The notes: generated by a model not told the origin, from the sequence alone. A stretch of 64,000 nucleotides of DNA from Alisma plantago-aquatica (GCA_963693085.1 OY856411.1:72274001-72338000), one strand, 5' to 3'; shown: positions 24,029 through 36,666, counted from the stretch's first letter. Made by a program: numbers and translations.

Positions 24029-24050
24029 CTGGCTGTAGATACTGGTTCAG

Positions 24051-24290
24051 ATGGGGAATGATGAAGATGAGACGATGATAAAGTTGACAAGCACAAATTG
24101 GCAGATTTGAAAACTCAAGATGGAGGATATTCTCTATTTTCAAAGATTTATATAGTCTAATAGAGGGATAAAAGCAAAGAGTTCGTTTAATGCGGATTAG
24201 AAGAAATTAAACATAATGACTGTTGCAACAGCTCGGAAGTGGCTCGACATTCCCGTGTTTCATCACGTCTCAGAAGAGACCAATGCCAAA
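24051..24290 (+). pseudogene. Copia gag, N-terminal fragment, broken
   Basis: The start is ATG at 24,051, 23 bp after the PBS. The reading begins MGNDEDETMIKLTSTNWQI, meets a TGA at about 24,107, and continues in the same frame with KLKMEDILYF. It ends with WLDIPVFHHVSEETNAK, which matches the N-terminal part of copia gag (W-K-x-K-M-E-D and V-F-H-H-V-S blocks). The TGA sits where the family has tryptophan, and at least one more stop follows. The frame is cut at 24,290 by the gypsy LTR, so only about the first 80 residues exist. Confidence 0.75.
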
Positions 24291-25460
24291 TATGACGACC
24301 CGATATCAAATCAAGCCCTCACTAGTAAATAACTGCGCAAAAACCATAAGCAGCAGATTCACAAAATCACTAAAAATTTAAAACCATTTTGCAAAGAGAT
24401 CCTCTTTCAGGAAACTGTTACTAAAAGAACCAAAACTATATATTCATCATAGTTCACATTGTACATATATTGGACCATCTCATCTCAAGGATAACATATA
24501 AAAGTTGTTTTGTCAAAACATATACTGAAGCAACATAAAACCTCAAGGCATACAAGCTAAAATCTCAGATTATTTATAAAACATTTACGTACGGGTTCCA
24601 AGGACCTGAGATTACAGAGATGACACATATGACTTCTATCTACAAGACACGACTGATAGTATACTCAACCTGAGCTATTATTGCTATCCATGCTGCTATT
24701 ATTGTACCTCTATAGTATGGTCTCTACCTCCTCGTCCGCGTTCACCTAAAAATATTGGTGACCAACATGGTGAGACCCATGTCCCAGCGAAAGATATAAC
24801 TCTCCGCCAACAATATTATTATCACAGTTAAATAGTATAAAACTGGGCAGAGGATTCTTTTACATTAATAGGCATGATTTAATCACTATTTAAGCAGAGT
24901 AGATCAATATCAACTTCTGAAGCATTGTAGCTATATATGATAAAGCAGTAAATCATCTATTCATTTTATAAGGGATATGAAGAACATGTATAACATCTAT
25001 CCATTTAAGATGTATAAAAGAAATGTAACATAAACCAATGTTTTCCATATTCAATCCTTAAGCAAATACGCTACATGGATGATTACATATTTACAATCAC
25101 ACTTATGCCCTGAGGAGATGAGGTATAATGCTCATACTCCAACGGACCACTGCAAAGCCAAAATCGGTACCATACAAGGTCAATGGAAGAGCCGGCTACC
25201 ATGAACTCTGTCGTCTCGATCAGTGCGAGACCAGAAGCAGGACATCTCGTGTCAACTGCAACTAGCTTACCAGGGTATACTGGTATCTTCTCTATAGAGC
25301 TACAACCGCAACATGTCCTCTCTTCAGGGAGATTTTAGTTATCCATCCCTGACATTCATCATCATCGGGAGATCATGATACATCCATCACGAAATTTATA
25401 ATGAAGGAGATCTCACATCAATCCCTCATTAGGACGTCTAGATATTGGCATCAATCCCCC

Positions 25461-25480
25461 CACATATTAAAAAATATGTG
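25461..25480. other. Conserved small hairpin in gypsy LTR copy B
   Basis: CACATATT-AAAA-AATATGTG; the stem is identical to that in copy A but the loop differs. Confidence 0.6.
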
Positions 25481-27099
25481 CTCCAAGAAATCCCATGGAA
25501 AAACCTGTTACGCTATTCAACAGCTACTAACGCTGATGGATCTATCATCAGGGCACTACATGATGAGATTCGACTTGATTAATTAGGTGCATTACAATAT
25601 CTTTTACCATCAACCAAGTTTCAAACATGAATTATTATAAAAAATTCTACAAAGAAAGGTGTAATACATTTATCAAGTACTTTTATAACCTTTGGAACAC
25701 TTTGAATGCATAACACTTGAGATCTCAGTCCCTTATCACATTATTGGGTATTCTCATCCCTTAACATTATCATCATCATCATTACTAGATCTGGGTATTC
25801 ATTAGTTCATCACTGAACATTGTTACCACTTATCAGGTAACTAATACCTCTAGGTCCTCAAACCAAGGTATACATGATACTTGTTGCACAAGTATATCAC
25901 ATGGATCATAAGGCCCATTTAAACAAATTGTCACCTCTCACTAGGCAACAACTATTCACATGGCTCAGAAGGCCCGTTAAACATCTTGTCACCTCTCACT
26001 AGGCAACAAATATCTTTTAGGTCATCAGACCACATAAATATTATACTTTTAATACAAGTATTTAACATGTCTCACAAGGCTTATGCAATAAGAGAAATAC
26101 AACATTCCCATAATTAGGGTTAGGGTTTCCCTTTATAGTCGAATAGGGTTTCAAGTTCTTATTATCAATCCAAACCCTACTTCATTGCTCCACACATCTA
26201 GGAGAATATATTGATATCATAAGTATTATTTCATACTTATTTATTCTCCTCATTTATCATTAAATGATTATCAACACAAAGTATGAGTTTCTCTCTCATC
26301 CTCACTAGGATATTGATTACATCATACTTTATTATCTTGGCTTAACCTTTTCTCAAGATATGTGAGCCTACACTTATCAAAGTGCATTAAACTCATTACA
26401 TCTTAATGTAACAATTGAAATGACACACTTAATGTGTTACTCATCCAAGTATATAAACATGGTGTATCAACCTTGAGGTGTTGGATGTGATATTTATTAT
26501 GCCTTAGTGTATCACTCCCCTCATCACTTTTAACATATTTAAGTTCATCAACTTATCTTGTATTAGGGTATTTCCCATCCTAATAGTTTATGCACTAACT
26601 CATCACATTTATCCAGTGGTATATTGGCCATAAGTCACACACTTGAATTACCCAACTATCATTAAGTGATATGGACTCATCTCGGGTTAAGCCATTGTTG
26701 ATATAGGGTTGACCATTATCAACCACTTTAGGTGTTTCACCTATCAAGGTATTAGCCACATCATTACTTGGTGTTATACTCATAACTCCTAAGAGTTTTT
26801 TTCCCTCACCTTTACAAGGTGTATCAGGTTGACTCATGTATGCCAAGTTGAACACATGCATTGGGTTAGGTGTAAATCAAGCTAGGCATCATCATATCCC
26901 TCATACCCTTACCCATCAATGTATCAATCTTACCAATCATATGGTGTATCACCTTCACCATATATTGGTGTAACATCCTCACCTCACTTGAAGATATTGG
27001 CCACACCATACTTTAGTGTATTGGCCATCAGATGTTTTAGGGTATTAACCACCTTACCACTTTTGTCACCTTGTGTATTGGGTTACCGACCATATTGTT

Positions 27100-27830
27100 T
27101 TAGAGATGTGTGCTCAACACCATATCGTCCAAGAGGTGTATGCTTAACCCAATATTGGTTTATCGGTGTATGCTTGCTACCCATATCGGGTAAGAGGTGT
27201 ATGTGTGCCTACCATATCACCTTAGAGGTGTATGTGTGCTTACCATATTACCTTAGAGGTGTATGTGTGGTTACCATATCGGGAAAGAGGTGTATGTGTG
27301 CTTACCATATCACCTTAGAGGTGTATGCTTGCTTACCATATCACTTCAGAGGTGCATGTGTGTTTCACACCATATCGGGCAAAGAGGTGTGTGTGTGTGC
27401 TTGACACCATATCGGGCAAAGAGGTGTGTGTGTGTGCTTCACACCATATTGGGCAAGGATGTGTGTTTGTGCTTCACACCATATCGAGCAAAGAGGTGTA
27501 AGCTTGCTTCACTATATCGACCTGGAGGTGTATATGTGCTTACAATATCACTCTTGAGGTGTAAACTCATCATTATATTAAGTTACCCATCATCTAGGGT
27601 TTATCATATCGGTTTGGAGGTGTGTACTTGACACTATATCATGCATGAGGTGTTTTCTTGACCTCATATCTTGAAAAAGATGTATATCTGACATGATATC
27701 TTGCACAAGGTGTATACTTCATCATCATATCATACAAGGAAGTATAAACTTATATCCATACCATTTTAGTGGTGTAGGTGCATCACCATATCGGGTTAGA
27801 GGTGCTTGCTTATGTGCTTGAAACCGATAT
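27100..27830 (-). repeat. CATATCG minisatellite in gypsy LTR copy B
   Basis: About 20 units of 31-37 bp follow the pattern CCATATCGGG(C/T)AAAGAGG and a TGTGTGTGC(T) linker. Neighbouring units around 27,370-27,480 are nearly identical, a sign of recent local turnover. The open frames 26,919-27,631 are by-products. Confidence 0.85.
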
Positions 27831-28347
27831 CACTTTGTAAGGTGATACCATCATCTTCAAGCTCTAGAACTTCATACTACTTGTTCTAGTACATGGATAA
27901 TAGGTCTAAGCAACTACTAGAACTCATAGATATATCAAGTATTCAAGAAAATTTCGGAATTGAAAGTAGATCATCAAGTATAGCAAGAAAGATGGTGAGT
28001 AATAACATGTTTGGGTTCAAGTTATATAACCCACCTCAAGAACAACTTCAAAGCTCCAAGATCCAAAGCTCCACATTCCTAAGGTAAGAGATAAACTATG
28101 CTAGGTTCAATACTTGTTCACAACTCCTCTATATGTAAATAATCACCATAGATAAGAACTTGGTGAAGAAGAAAAGAAAGGAAAGAATTGCAACTGAGAT
28201 ACATGCTTGAACCAAGGTTGATGATGACCATGGCCTCACCTTAAGCATGGTGCTTGAGCTCCCATTGCTCCTTGGGCTACTATGCAAGATTTCTAAGAGG
28301 GAGAGAGTTTTAGGGTTTGTAAACTTTCACTAGTAGGTGAAAGGAGA

Positions 28348-28357
28348 GGTATATATA
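28348..28357 (-). promoter_or_regulatory. TATA box of gypsy LTR copy B
   Basis: The minus strand reads AATTATATATACCTC, about 110 bp from the LTR 5' end. Transcription would start near 28,320, leaving an unusually long R-U5 region of about 4 kb. Confidence 0.55.
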
Positions 28358-30374
28358 ATTGGGGTTCATGCATCATATCATCAAGTCTCCACATAACATC
28401 TTGATGTCATGGAGATGTCATAGAACTTTGAACAACACAAAGTCCTTCCATTCAGGGTCATAATAGAACTTGTCATACATGACGCATATTCAATTGTCCT
28501 TTTGATTAATGACTATAGTGTCAATTCTGTGTCAGGTAACACTTTCTAAGTTAGAGAAGTACTATTCATACTTCGAATAATTTAGGTGTCAAACCTCATT
28601 AATTTGTCACCTTCTCAACTTACATCATTTATGCGATAAGATTCTTGGCCTTGGGAGTCTTCCATACTCCTCACTCAGTTTAGCATTTCACCTCCAAGGA
28701 AAGACCAGAGTTACGTTCTGTCACCCACTTGGGACTACAAGTCTTATCATACAAATGTTGTGCCATCTAATCTGCTGACACAACACTAAACTTTCTTATG
28801 ACTTGTACCAACTATCTTACTAGTTGTACATTCTCTTGTCATAAGGAGAGGCCACTTATCAAAGAAGAACTTATCTCAAAGGCATCTCTAGATATTATGT
28901 ATAAGCTTCCTCAACAGATCTAGAATTATTTTTCTAGGAATTATTTTTAGCTTGATAAGATTTTCCCAAAATGATTCTACAAGTATTCCTTCAATTAGTA
29001 CATCCTTATCGATGTCATGTTTATGCAAAGCATAAACCCTTAACATATGATGTCCATACTAATTTATGTAACTAGACTGATTTCACAGTTGGCCATTCCA
29101 GGTAACCAACATAAATCATCTGATTAGGAGTTAAGTTTTGACTTTCTCATACCACTAAAACTTATTGGATTATAGGATTCCTTTCCTTGGTATAGATGTG
29201 CCAAAAACACATCACATTCTTATCATTTCCATTTCTCTGTTGTTATTACCAAAGCCAAACATATGATAGGACCTTTCTTTAATCTTGGGACATTACTTAT
29301 CATATATAACTCTGTCTTGGAACCAAAATCCAAGACTAGCTGAAACTTTTCTAAGTATCCATCAATAGATCACTTCTAACTCATGCACATCAAGTGTCAT
29401 AAGACTCACTTGATTGCCATGTCCCTGAAAGGAAAGAACATAAATAATCATATTCCTCTTATCACCCCATCATCACCCAGGGTTGTTTATCAAAGAGAAG
29501 AGATTATCATCTCCTCTAATTATTGCATGAGCTTTCAATTGTTCATGAACCATTTACTCTTGTTTCATCCTAGGTTCCTTGCCATCAACATATGAATTAT
29601 AAGGATGATTACATGTCATCACTCCTTTCTTTGTTATTGTCTAACATATTCATGAAAATTTTAAGATTTTATCACATTTCTCGTTTTCACATTATGGGAG
29701 ATATCATTATTCTTCACATATTCTTTATTTGAACATGGATCATCTTCCTTGTTCCATTTCACTTATCATGAGAATTGTACTTTGTATTTTCTCATACTCA
29801 CATGTTGATCTGAGATAATCTCTGCTTCCATTTTATTGCACTTAGGATGTGATAGAATCATTTGTGCCATATTTTCAATTTCATTATGCTCTTTAGATTG
29901 TCTCAAAATGATTACTTAATCAGAGTAATCAGAGAGATAGCAATCTAAGAGTTCCATACTTACCCTACCTTCAATAGTTGAATACTTGGCCAGGGTATAC
30001 AAGTGCTAAGATTAGGTAGTATGCACCTTGTTTGTATCATATACCTTACTTTTCATATCATCCAAGTCACACGACTTAATATCCCTGGATTTCTCCAGGC
30101 ATCTCATTTACATCCCTGGACAACCAAAGGGAAGTCAACAACATCAATCCTTCTTATGATTATCATACAAAATCAAGAGAAGACATATCAGAATGAAAAA
30201 GCTCTATCTAACTGTCACCCCTCACAGTCATCTACCACTTCATCTTGACTCAAAACATAGAGTCTAGCTATTTCATGTTGTTGCTTTTGCATTTTTACAC
30301 TATTGGGCTTTAACTTTTGTAAGCCCTGTTGAGTCTACCTCGGTTGTTGGGTCATTTCGTCCTTTCTTTTTTGA

Positions 30375-30416
30375 ACAAAAGGGTTTAGTATGCTCAACAT
30401 GTTCGTATCTATAACA
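30375..30416 (-). pseudogene. Gypsy gag zinc-knuckle remnant
   Basis: CYRYEHVEHTKPFC keeps the first Cys, the His and the last Cys of a CCHC knuckle, but the second Cys is Tyr. This domain would bind the element's RNA in the particle; as it stands it is broken. Confidence 0.55.
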
Positions 30417-30814
30417 TGTCTTGTCCTCGTACCATGGTCTTATCGGTCTTGTTACTGATGTAGAAGCTAAGTCAGGAGTTCTTACAGGTGTAAAGTTAGG
30501 ACTTTTGCCTTTACTTAGTGACTACTGCCCTGGTGAACTAGGCATTTATTGCATTGGTGGCACAAAAACTTTGGCTTTTAGACAACTACGAAAATGTCTC
30601 TATTATTGTAGAGACCTTTCCTTAATTCTCATCTTATTTTCCCTCATTGGGCATTGCCATCACAGATGTACTATCTATCTATACTTATGGCAGAGTCTAT
30701 TTTCTTACCATATGTTAATCCTTCCCTCATTTTCCACTGTTCCAACATGACTATGTCATTCAGGAACCCTTTAAGAACCCAAAGTCTCTACATTGAGGAC
30801 TGGTAACCTAGGTT

Positions 30815-30829
30815 GTAATGCTAGTATCC
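30815..30829 (-). other. Degenerate PBS of the nested gypsy element
   Basis: The minus strand reads GGATACTAGCATTAC right after the LTR end, resembling TGGTATCAGAGCATTA with changes. It supports 30,830 as the inner end of a 5' LTR. Confidence 0.45.
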
Positions 30830-31103
30830 TGTAATGACCGCCACCAAACCGATAGCTAAATCGTTACTAATAATGCATAATAACCATAAATAGCGGATTA
30901 ACAAAAAATCACTAAAATTTAAAACCATTTTGCAAAGAGGTCCATTTCCTGGAAGACTCTTAATGAAAGAACCAAAACTTTATATTCATTAAGGTTCACA
31001 TTGTACATACGCTATACCATCTCATCTTGAAGATAACATATAACAATTCCTTTGTCAAAACATATACTGAAGCAACACAAAAACCTCGGGCATACAAGCC
31101 AAA
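30830..31103 (-). mobile_element. Gypsy 5' LTR, copy C, inner part
   Basis: It starts TGTAATGACCG (+ strand), and shares TTTAAAACCATTTTGCAAAG with copy B (24,379-24,398). It breaks off at 31,103, where the solo LTR is inserted, and resumes at 63,715. Joining the flanks restores the order seen in copy B at about 24,550-24,580 (GCATACAAGC...AAA then ATCT(C/T)AGATT). Confidence 0.8.
31099..31103. repeat. Target-site duplication of the solo LTR, left (CCAAA)
   Basis: CCAAA at 31,099-31,103 pairs with CCAAA at 63,715-63,719; the uninterrupted copy B has a single related site. Confidence 0.85.
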
Positions 31104-32249
31104 TGTAACACCCCATCCACAACAAAACACGATTACATGCTAACCAGTGGATTACCAAAAAACATGGGAAATTAAAACCGATTTACAACAAGCACCACAA
31201 GATGAAACATATAATATCTGAGCCAACACTTTTCATTTCATAGCATATCTCCAAGGTGCTACAAAATAATTTCCCATCACCTCATTACATGAAATAACTG
31301 TTTGCCAGGATGCTTTACATCAAGATACATACTAAGAACCATACATCGATCATTGTACAAGAAACATCGAAAAGCTCTCCCGAAAACCTGAGTGTACAGG
31401 GACAACAGATAGGACTCTGCTACTAGACACTATCTATCCTACCAGGTATGATACCTCTGCATAACATCTGTAGCCACATGATCTTCATCTCGCCAGGCAC
31501 GTCCATCGAAAAAGGGTTATTAACCAGCGGGGTGAGACACACAGTCCCACTGAGAAAAATAACCCTCTACCAACTTTATTATGATTACAAATGATTGATA
31601 TAAGCAGATTATAAGAGTAGTATATTGAGCAGGGCTAATCTTACCAACAAACTTACCAAGATATTGATGAGGCCCATAACCAGGTACTCTTTATGGAACA
31701 TGATTGAGAAGATAAGATTTATAAGAACTCATCCCCTAATATAAGGTTCATATGATAAACTGCAGATTATAACTAGATCAACCGTACAAACAAGGCCTCA
31801 ACCAATGTTCCGTATTTGCCCTAAGAATGATACTATACAGCTTGATTATGAATTATTATGCCTTGAGGAAGTGAGTTGTACTGCTCAAATCCAACCTTCG
31901 GTTGCGAAACCCAAGCCGGTGCCATACAAGGTCAATGGAAGAGCCGGACTGTATGACCTCCCACCTCATGGTCAATGCATGAACACAAGTAGGACCACAG
32001 TCTCATGCTTAAGTGGCCTCAGCCACAGGGCTAGCTCCCGTAGGCTACCCTTCCTCTAGCCCTCCTTGGTACAGGTCTCGGTGCTAGTATATCTGAGCCA
32101 TGGGCCAGTTCACTGTGCTCCCTGAGCCATGAACACATTCATGCTCTATCACACTGAGCCATGGGCCTATTCACCATGCTCTTATACACATCTTGAGTCT
32201 ACAACCGAAGTTTCACTCTAACCTCCTCATTTTCGGCTAGGAGAAACCA

Positions 32250-32269
32250 CACATATTCAATAATATGCG
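32250..32269. other. Conserved small hairpin in the solo LTR
   Basis: CACATATT-CAAT-AATATGCG: one stem mismatch and a third loop sequence compared with copies A and B. Confidence 0.5.
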
Positions 32270-34396
32270 CTTCCAGGTTAACCCGCAGGAGAACCTGTTT
32301 CACCATCACCAGCTACTGATGATGATGGATCTATGGCCAGGGCAAACAACATGAGAGATTCATCTGTAATTAGTTAATATATTTTAAATAGATTGTTGGG
32401 GCAAACAAGCTGTATTAAGCAACCATATATAAAACATGAACAACATTAGATTCATTACATTGGTGTTATGTTGCTACTACTATTTCCATTGCCTTCAACA
32501 ATCATCACATTGCCATGGGATATAAATACCTCACATCATCTCATAGTGCTACTGTCTCTCAAGGCTTCATCATTTCACATCATCATGGGATATCAATCCC
32601 TGAGTTCATCACATTACACCAGTGCCTCTCAAGGCATCATCAACATCATTAGGGAATATCAATCCCTCATGTCATTACTAGAGGATCACACCTCAACATG
32701 CCTTTCTCATCATACTGGTGATATATGTTATCTCATCAACAAGACATATCATTATTACCTAGATATTGCACATATATCAAGTGCTGTACAAAGCACGTAA
32801 TCATATAATCACCATAGCTCTTACTTGGCTATGAATTCAATACACCTGCATGGTTAGCTTATGTAAGAAAGAGATAATTGGATCACCAAACAGAGAACAT
32901 AGGTCTTAGAGAACATATTATGATTATCATGCTATCAAGAATTTAGGTATACAGAATTGGAACAACATCCATGTTCATAGTTGTGTCCGTAGTCAATTTA
33001 GATTATTGTTATCGAAATATGAGCATCCATCATGCCCCATATCTCATGAACATGTCTTTGATTATCATGTCATCAAGATTAAGGTTTATAGCATTGGAAT
33101 ATTATTCCATCATTATGAACATATGTAGATTAATGTCATAACCAGTGTATAAATCAATACATACTATTGTTACCACATCATGGGTATCCTATCATACCCT
33201 ATATCTTAAAACATATGCAAATCATCCCTAAGGATTAACTTTAAGGATCATACACCATGATCCACCATCCAACTTAATCAGAAGTTCATCTATCATTAAC
33301 CATATGTAACCACTATATAAGGGTTCTCAACCTATCTTGTCATAGCTCATCATGATCAAAGGTGTAAGCTCAAGAAACATGCATATGTTTATTGGGTTAG
33401 GCACAACCCTCACTAAAGGTGTCGCCGACCCTCACCAAAAGCATATAGCGACCAAACAATCCCTCACTAAAAGGGAGTATCAGATAGAGTACCAATTCTC
33501 ACCCAACATTGTCGGTTATCAGCATGTCATACATTCATGCACAAAGGGGGAATCGTGCAACTAGGGCTATAACATGTATCTTGCATCCACATGCAGGGTA
33601 GTATCGAGCAACCAGGCGTTGTGTAGCACATGGGCACCATCTATCATCCAAAACCCTACCGCCCATTACGGTTAGGGTTTCACACTGAGCAACCCTCAAC
33701 TCTCTACCGCCTAAGGCCATATCGGCCAAGATCATGGCACCCAACAAGCGCACCTACTTGGTTCACACATCAAGATACTCAAGGGCTTTCATACCACCAA
33801 AGGTACACTACTTCAACGTTGCCATGATGCCCATGGTACCCTATCGTCCAAGGTACTGTCAAGCTCAACACATGTACCAGCCAAACCTCAATCCTAGGAC
33901 CATCCAAGCTATCAAGTACGAACTCATGTTGGGTAATCATCCAAGAGAGAGACCATGTGTCGGACAAGGCATATCGGCCAAGGTAACATATCTCCTTGTG
34001 GGGTATTGACCACACACTTAGCCCTGATGTCACCCAAACCATGCACACCTACACACTTATAAAGTTCTAGGGTTGATGATATCAGGCAACATATCAAGGG
34101 ATCGTCCATATCGCCCATCCTCATATCCTTGTCGCACATGGGGCACCATATTGGGCACCCAGCATATCGCCTAAGGAATCATCACAACAAGAGTACCCCT
34201 ATTATCCAGCTTAGAGTTAGGGAAACTCTATCACTCAAGGCTCCATGTCATCCACGTGCAGGGTGACCACTAAGGCACCATGTCGGGAAACTCGCTTAGA
34301 GAGTGTCGTGTAAGAACAAACCTCATGCCCGACACAAAAGCCCCTCAACCACGCTCATAACGGTCAGGGAGGCAGCCATGGTATCGCCCACCTAGG

Positions 34397-34401
34397 GTTT
34401 C
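34397..34401. repeat. Target-site duplication of the 2.2-kb-LTR copia element, left (GTTTC)
   Basis: GTTTC at 34,397-34,401 pairs with GTTTC at 61,608-61,612. Confidence 0.85.
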
Positions 34402-34952
34402 TGTAGGGTTTTAGGGGAGACAGAGAAGGCAGCGGAAACAAAAATTTCTCCCCCAACCCATACCGAGGAAACACATCAATGTCTATATAATAGGAAAGGA
34501 TGGTTTGTGGAATCATACCTTGTCCCGAGGCTTGCTCGGAGACAATACCTCGCACAATGCGCGGTCTTCAACTCCGGACTTTGACGGTGTCTGTGCAGCT
34601 CCTGGTCGCACCGGGACTGACAACTCGTACTCGAACCGGACTGTCGGATGACAGTTGTCCTCCTAAGCGGCAGTGTCCTCCCGCCTTTGTAGTAGTCCAC
34701 ACGGACCACCTGGAACTCCACTCTCCTTGTCCCACAAGGAAGTGGAAGGAGTCGCACCCTCCTGTTGACGTACTAGTCGCCAACACACTCTCCTGCCTCC
34801 TGTTGCAACTGCAGTTGTCCTTCCCTTGCTGCACCTCCCTTTTGCGGGAAGCACTTGCTCGGGCTCTCTCATGGTTACCAAAACCAGAGAGAACGACAAC
34901 TTGCAGAGCAACTGGTTGCACTGAGCTGTACTTTGAGAAGCCCCCAATACCC

Positions 34953-34964
34953 CTATATATATAG
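34953..34964 (-). promoter_or_regulatory. TATA box in element 2, 3' LTR
   Basis: The minus strand reads CCTATATATATAGGGG; the partner LTR has the same site with one TA fewer (59,918-59,926). Confidence 0.65.
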
Positions 34965-35044
34965 GAGAGTCATGGGACAGGGTTCTCCATCCCGGGCAAT
35001 GCGGGACTAAAGCAGGAGTAGAAGGGTTCGAGAATTTTCCACAA

Positions 35045-35480
35045 AAAGCAACCGGTTCACAACTTGAAATGATCGGTTCACAACTGAACCGATCGGTTCG
35101 GCCATTGAGCCAATCGGTTGGACCTGAGCCGATCGTTTGGGGCACTCCAACCGATTGGTTGGTGCCCTGAACCGATCGGTTCATGGTCCTAATCCGTCTC
35201 AAAAAGACTTTCCTTGTTTCTTTCTCAATTGGTATCGAATACCAATATTATTCCCAATCGAATTGGGCAATTTGAAACCAAAGGAAAATTCTTGCCGACA
35301 TGACTTTTCCCAACTGGTCGGTTGCACCAGTTGAGCCGATCGGTTCAACCCTTGAACCGGTTGTTTCAACCTGGGCATGAGCCGATCGGCCTGGACACTC
35401 CAGCCGACCGGTTCAGCAACCTCAGCCGACCGGTTCATCACATGAGCCGATCGGTTCATCACATGAGCCGATCGGTTGGG
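35045..35480. repeat. Cluster of CCGATCGG-type palindromes in element 2, 3' LTR
   Basis: About 17 occurrences of (A)ACCGATCGGTT or close variants (CCGACCGGTT, CCGATTGG) are spaced by 10-25 bp of AT-richer sequence, each near a TTCA/TGAGC linker. It aligns with 60,005-60,420. Confidence 0.85.
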
Positions 35481-36666
35481 AGCATAGGTTGGGCAAAATC
35501 AGTCAATTGCGATTTCAATCAATCCGATACTCCAATCAATGCGTCCAACACCTTGAACCATACGATATTGAGCCATCGACTGATTGAGTGTTTAATTGAA
35601 CTACTAAACTCCTTTAGTAATCAATCTAAACATTGCTTTGTGGACAAAACTCCTCTTCCAGGTTAAATCCTATGTGTGTGACCCTGCAGGTCCATTTCAC
35701 GTTGGCAGTGAAAGTCCATAACACTTATGACTTCACAAGCAAAGAGCGATGTCTAGTCACACATCAGTGCTACCCAAGTGAAAGTAGAAAGTTGGAGAAC
35801 AACTTTCATCCTACAATCCGTGAATGGTGTTACAGCGAATGTATAATTTCTTTGTCACTGATATCCCGAATGAACTTGAGGCATGGAACAGTCATCCTGT
35901 CAACATTCATTCACTTCCTTGATCTCAGAGTAGACTGGAAGAGATATGTATGACATCAGTATCATATACTGATTCACACATGCGTGCACGCCTTTCTCAA
36001 TCCTACTCATCAAGTGGCCATGGATATCAAACTCCCTCAGGAGGGACAAATCCCATATCTATCACTCACCCCTCAAAAGCCCCATGTGTCAAAGCCACCC
36101 AATCATCACCTTTATAACAACCCATGTTTCAGGACTACGTTTGATGATGTCAAAGTGTGCCCAACAACATGTGTTGAGTGCAGTGATTTCAGGTCTAAGA
36201 ATCACACTCACCACCATCACTGTGAGTACTGACTGTGACTACCATCTCATGGTTCCATGTGTCAAACTCACAGTGGGTCTGTCCGGTACCTTGTTCTCTA
36301 ACAAGTACCTATGTGTTTGGTTTGATATCTCTATATCATGACTAATGAGATTCTGTCATCAACCAACACCACAATCTAGTCTTGTGTGTCATTGCTGTCT
36401 ATCTACCTTCCACAATGACATCCGACTAGGGACACAACAAGAATGTACAAACTCTTAGCATCCGTATGATCTCATCGTTCAGGTCCTCAACCTGAAAGCA
36501 TACGTCATTGAGTACTGTCAATCTTTAGACATTCAATCTGTTCTATCACTATCTCATATGACTGAACCAGAAAGAATTGGAAGCTCGCCTTTGATGTTTA
36601 TCAAATCAATCTCAATGTATCCCACCAATCATCCCATGATTGGCTCTCAGGGCATACATACCAACA

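Larger units (their letters stand above)
24291..28466 (-). mobile_element. Gypsy 3' LTR, copy B
   Basis: This 4.2-kb LTR is the inverted relative of copy A (1-3,998). Its low-coordinate end is TATGACGACCCG at 24,291, directly after the interrupted copia gag. Its high end is near 28,466, where the minus strand reads ATGACCCTGAATGG, like the TGTAATGACCCTGA start of related LTRs. It holds the minisatellite (27,100-27,830), the hairpin (25,461-25,480), the conserved 18-bp block (25,173-25,190) and a TATA box (28,348-28,357). Orientation and position make it the 3' LTR of the minus-strand element whose 5' LTR starts at 30,830. Confidence 0.75.
28467..30829 (-). mobile_element. Decayed gypsy interior between LTR copies B and C, with gag remnant
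   Basis: Only 2.4 kb remain between the LTRs instead of the usual 5 kb or more. On the minus strand, 30,375-30,416 encodes a broken zinc knuckle (C-Y-R-Y-x4-H-x4-C; the second cysteine is tyrosine). Downstream, at about 30,230-30,290, is ARLYVLSQDEV, which matches the ARVYALT(Q/R)xEA linker after gypsy gag zinc knuckles. No RT or integrase could be recognised below this, so pol is deleted or decayed beyond reading. 28,500-29,900 shows no assignable feature. Confidence 0.55.
31104..34401 (-). mobile_element. Gypsy solo LTR, 3' part (split by the copia element)
   Basis: It starts TGTAACACCCC on the + strand. The other end of the same LTR is TCCTTACA at 63,714, so the ends form TGTAA...TTACA. 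Both outer ends carry CCAAA. Between them there is only one LTR (about 5.4 kb net once the later copia insertion is set aside) and no interior, so it is a solo LTR left by LTR-LTR recombination. It is a diverged relative of LTRs A, A' and B. It shares the ACAAGGTCAATGGAAGAG block (31,926-31,943), the hairpin (32,250-32,269) and CATATCG-type repeats (33,700-34,260). Open frames in it are non-coding by-products. Confidence 0.8.
34402..36666 (-). mobile_element. Copia element 2, 3' LTR (2,265 bp)
   Basis: This is a direct repeat of 59,407-61,607. It runs from TGTAGGGTTTTAGGGG to ACCAACA and is flanked inward by a PPT (36,667-36,681). It is 64 bp longer than its partner. It has 41 extra bp at about 34,877-34,917 between TGGTT microrepeats, one extra 21-bp tandem unit at about 35,440-35,480, and one extra TA in the TATA box. 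Many substitutions between the two are CpG to TpG/CpA, as in methylated transposons. It carries a TATA box at 34,953-34,964 (minus) and a cluster of CCGATCGG palindromes at 35,045-35,480. Confidence 0.9.

Noticed and set aside
34500..35202. Open frames of 117-179 codons in the element 2 LTR
   Set aside because: They overlap on both strands in GC-richer LTR sequence that includes the TATA box and palindrome cluster. The second LTR breaks some of them.
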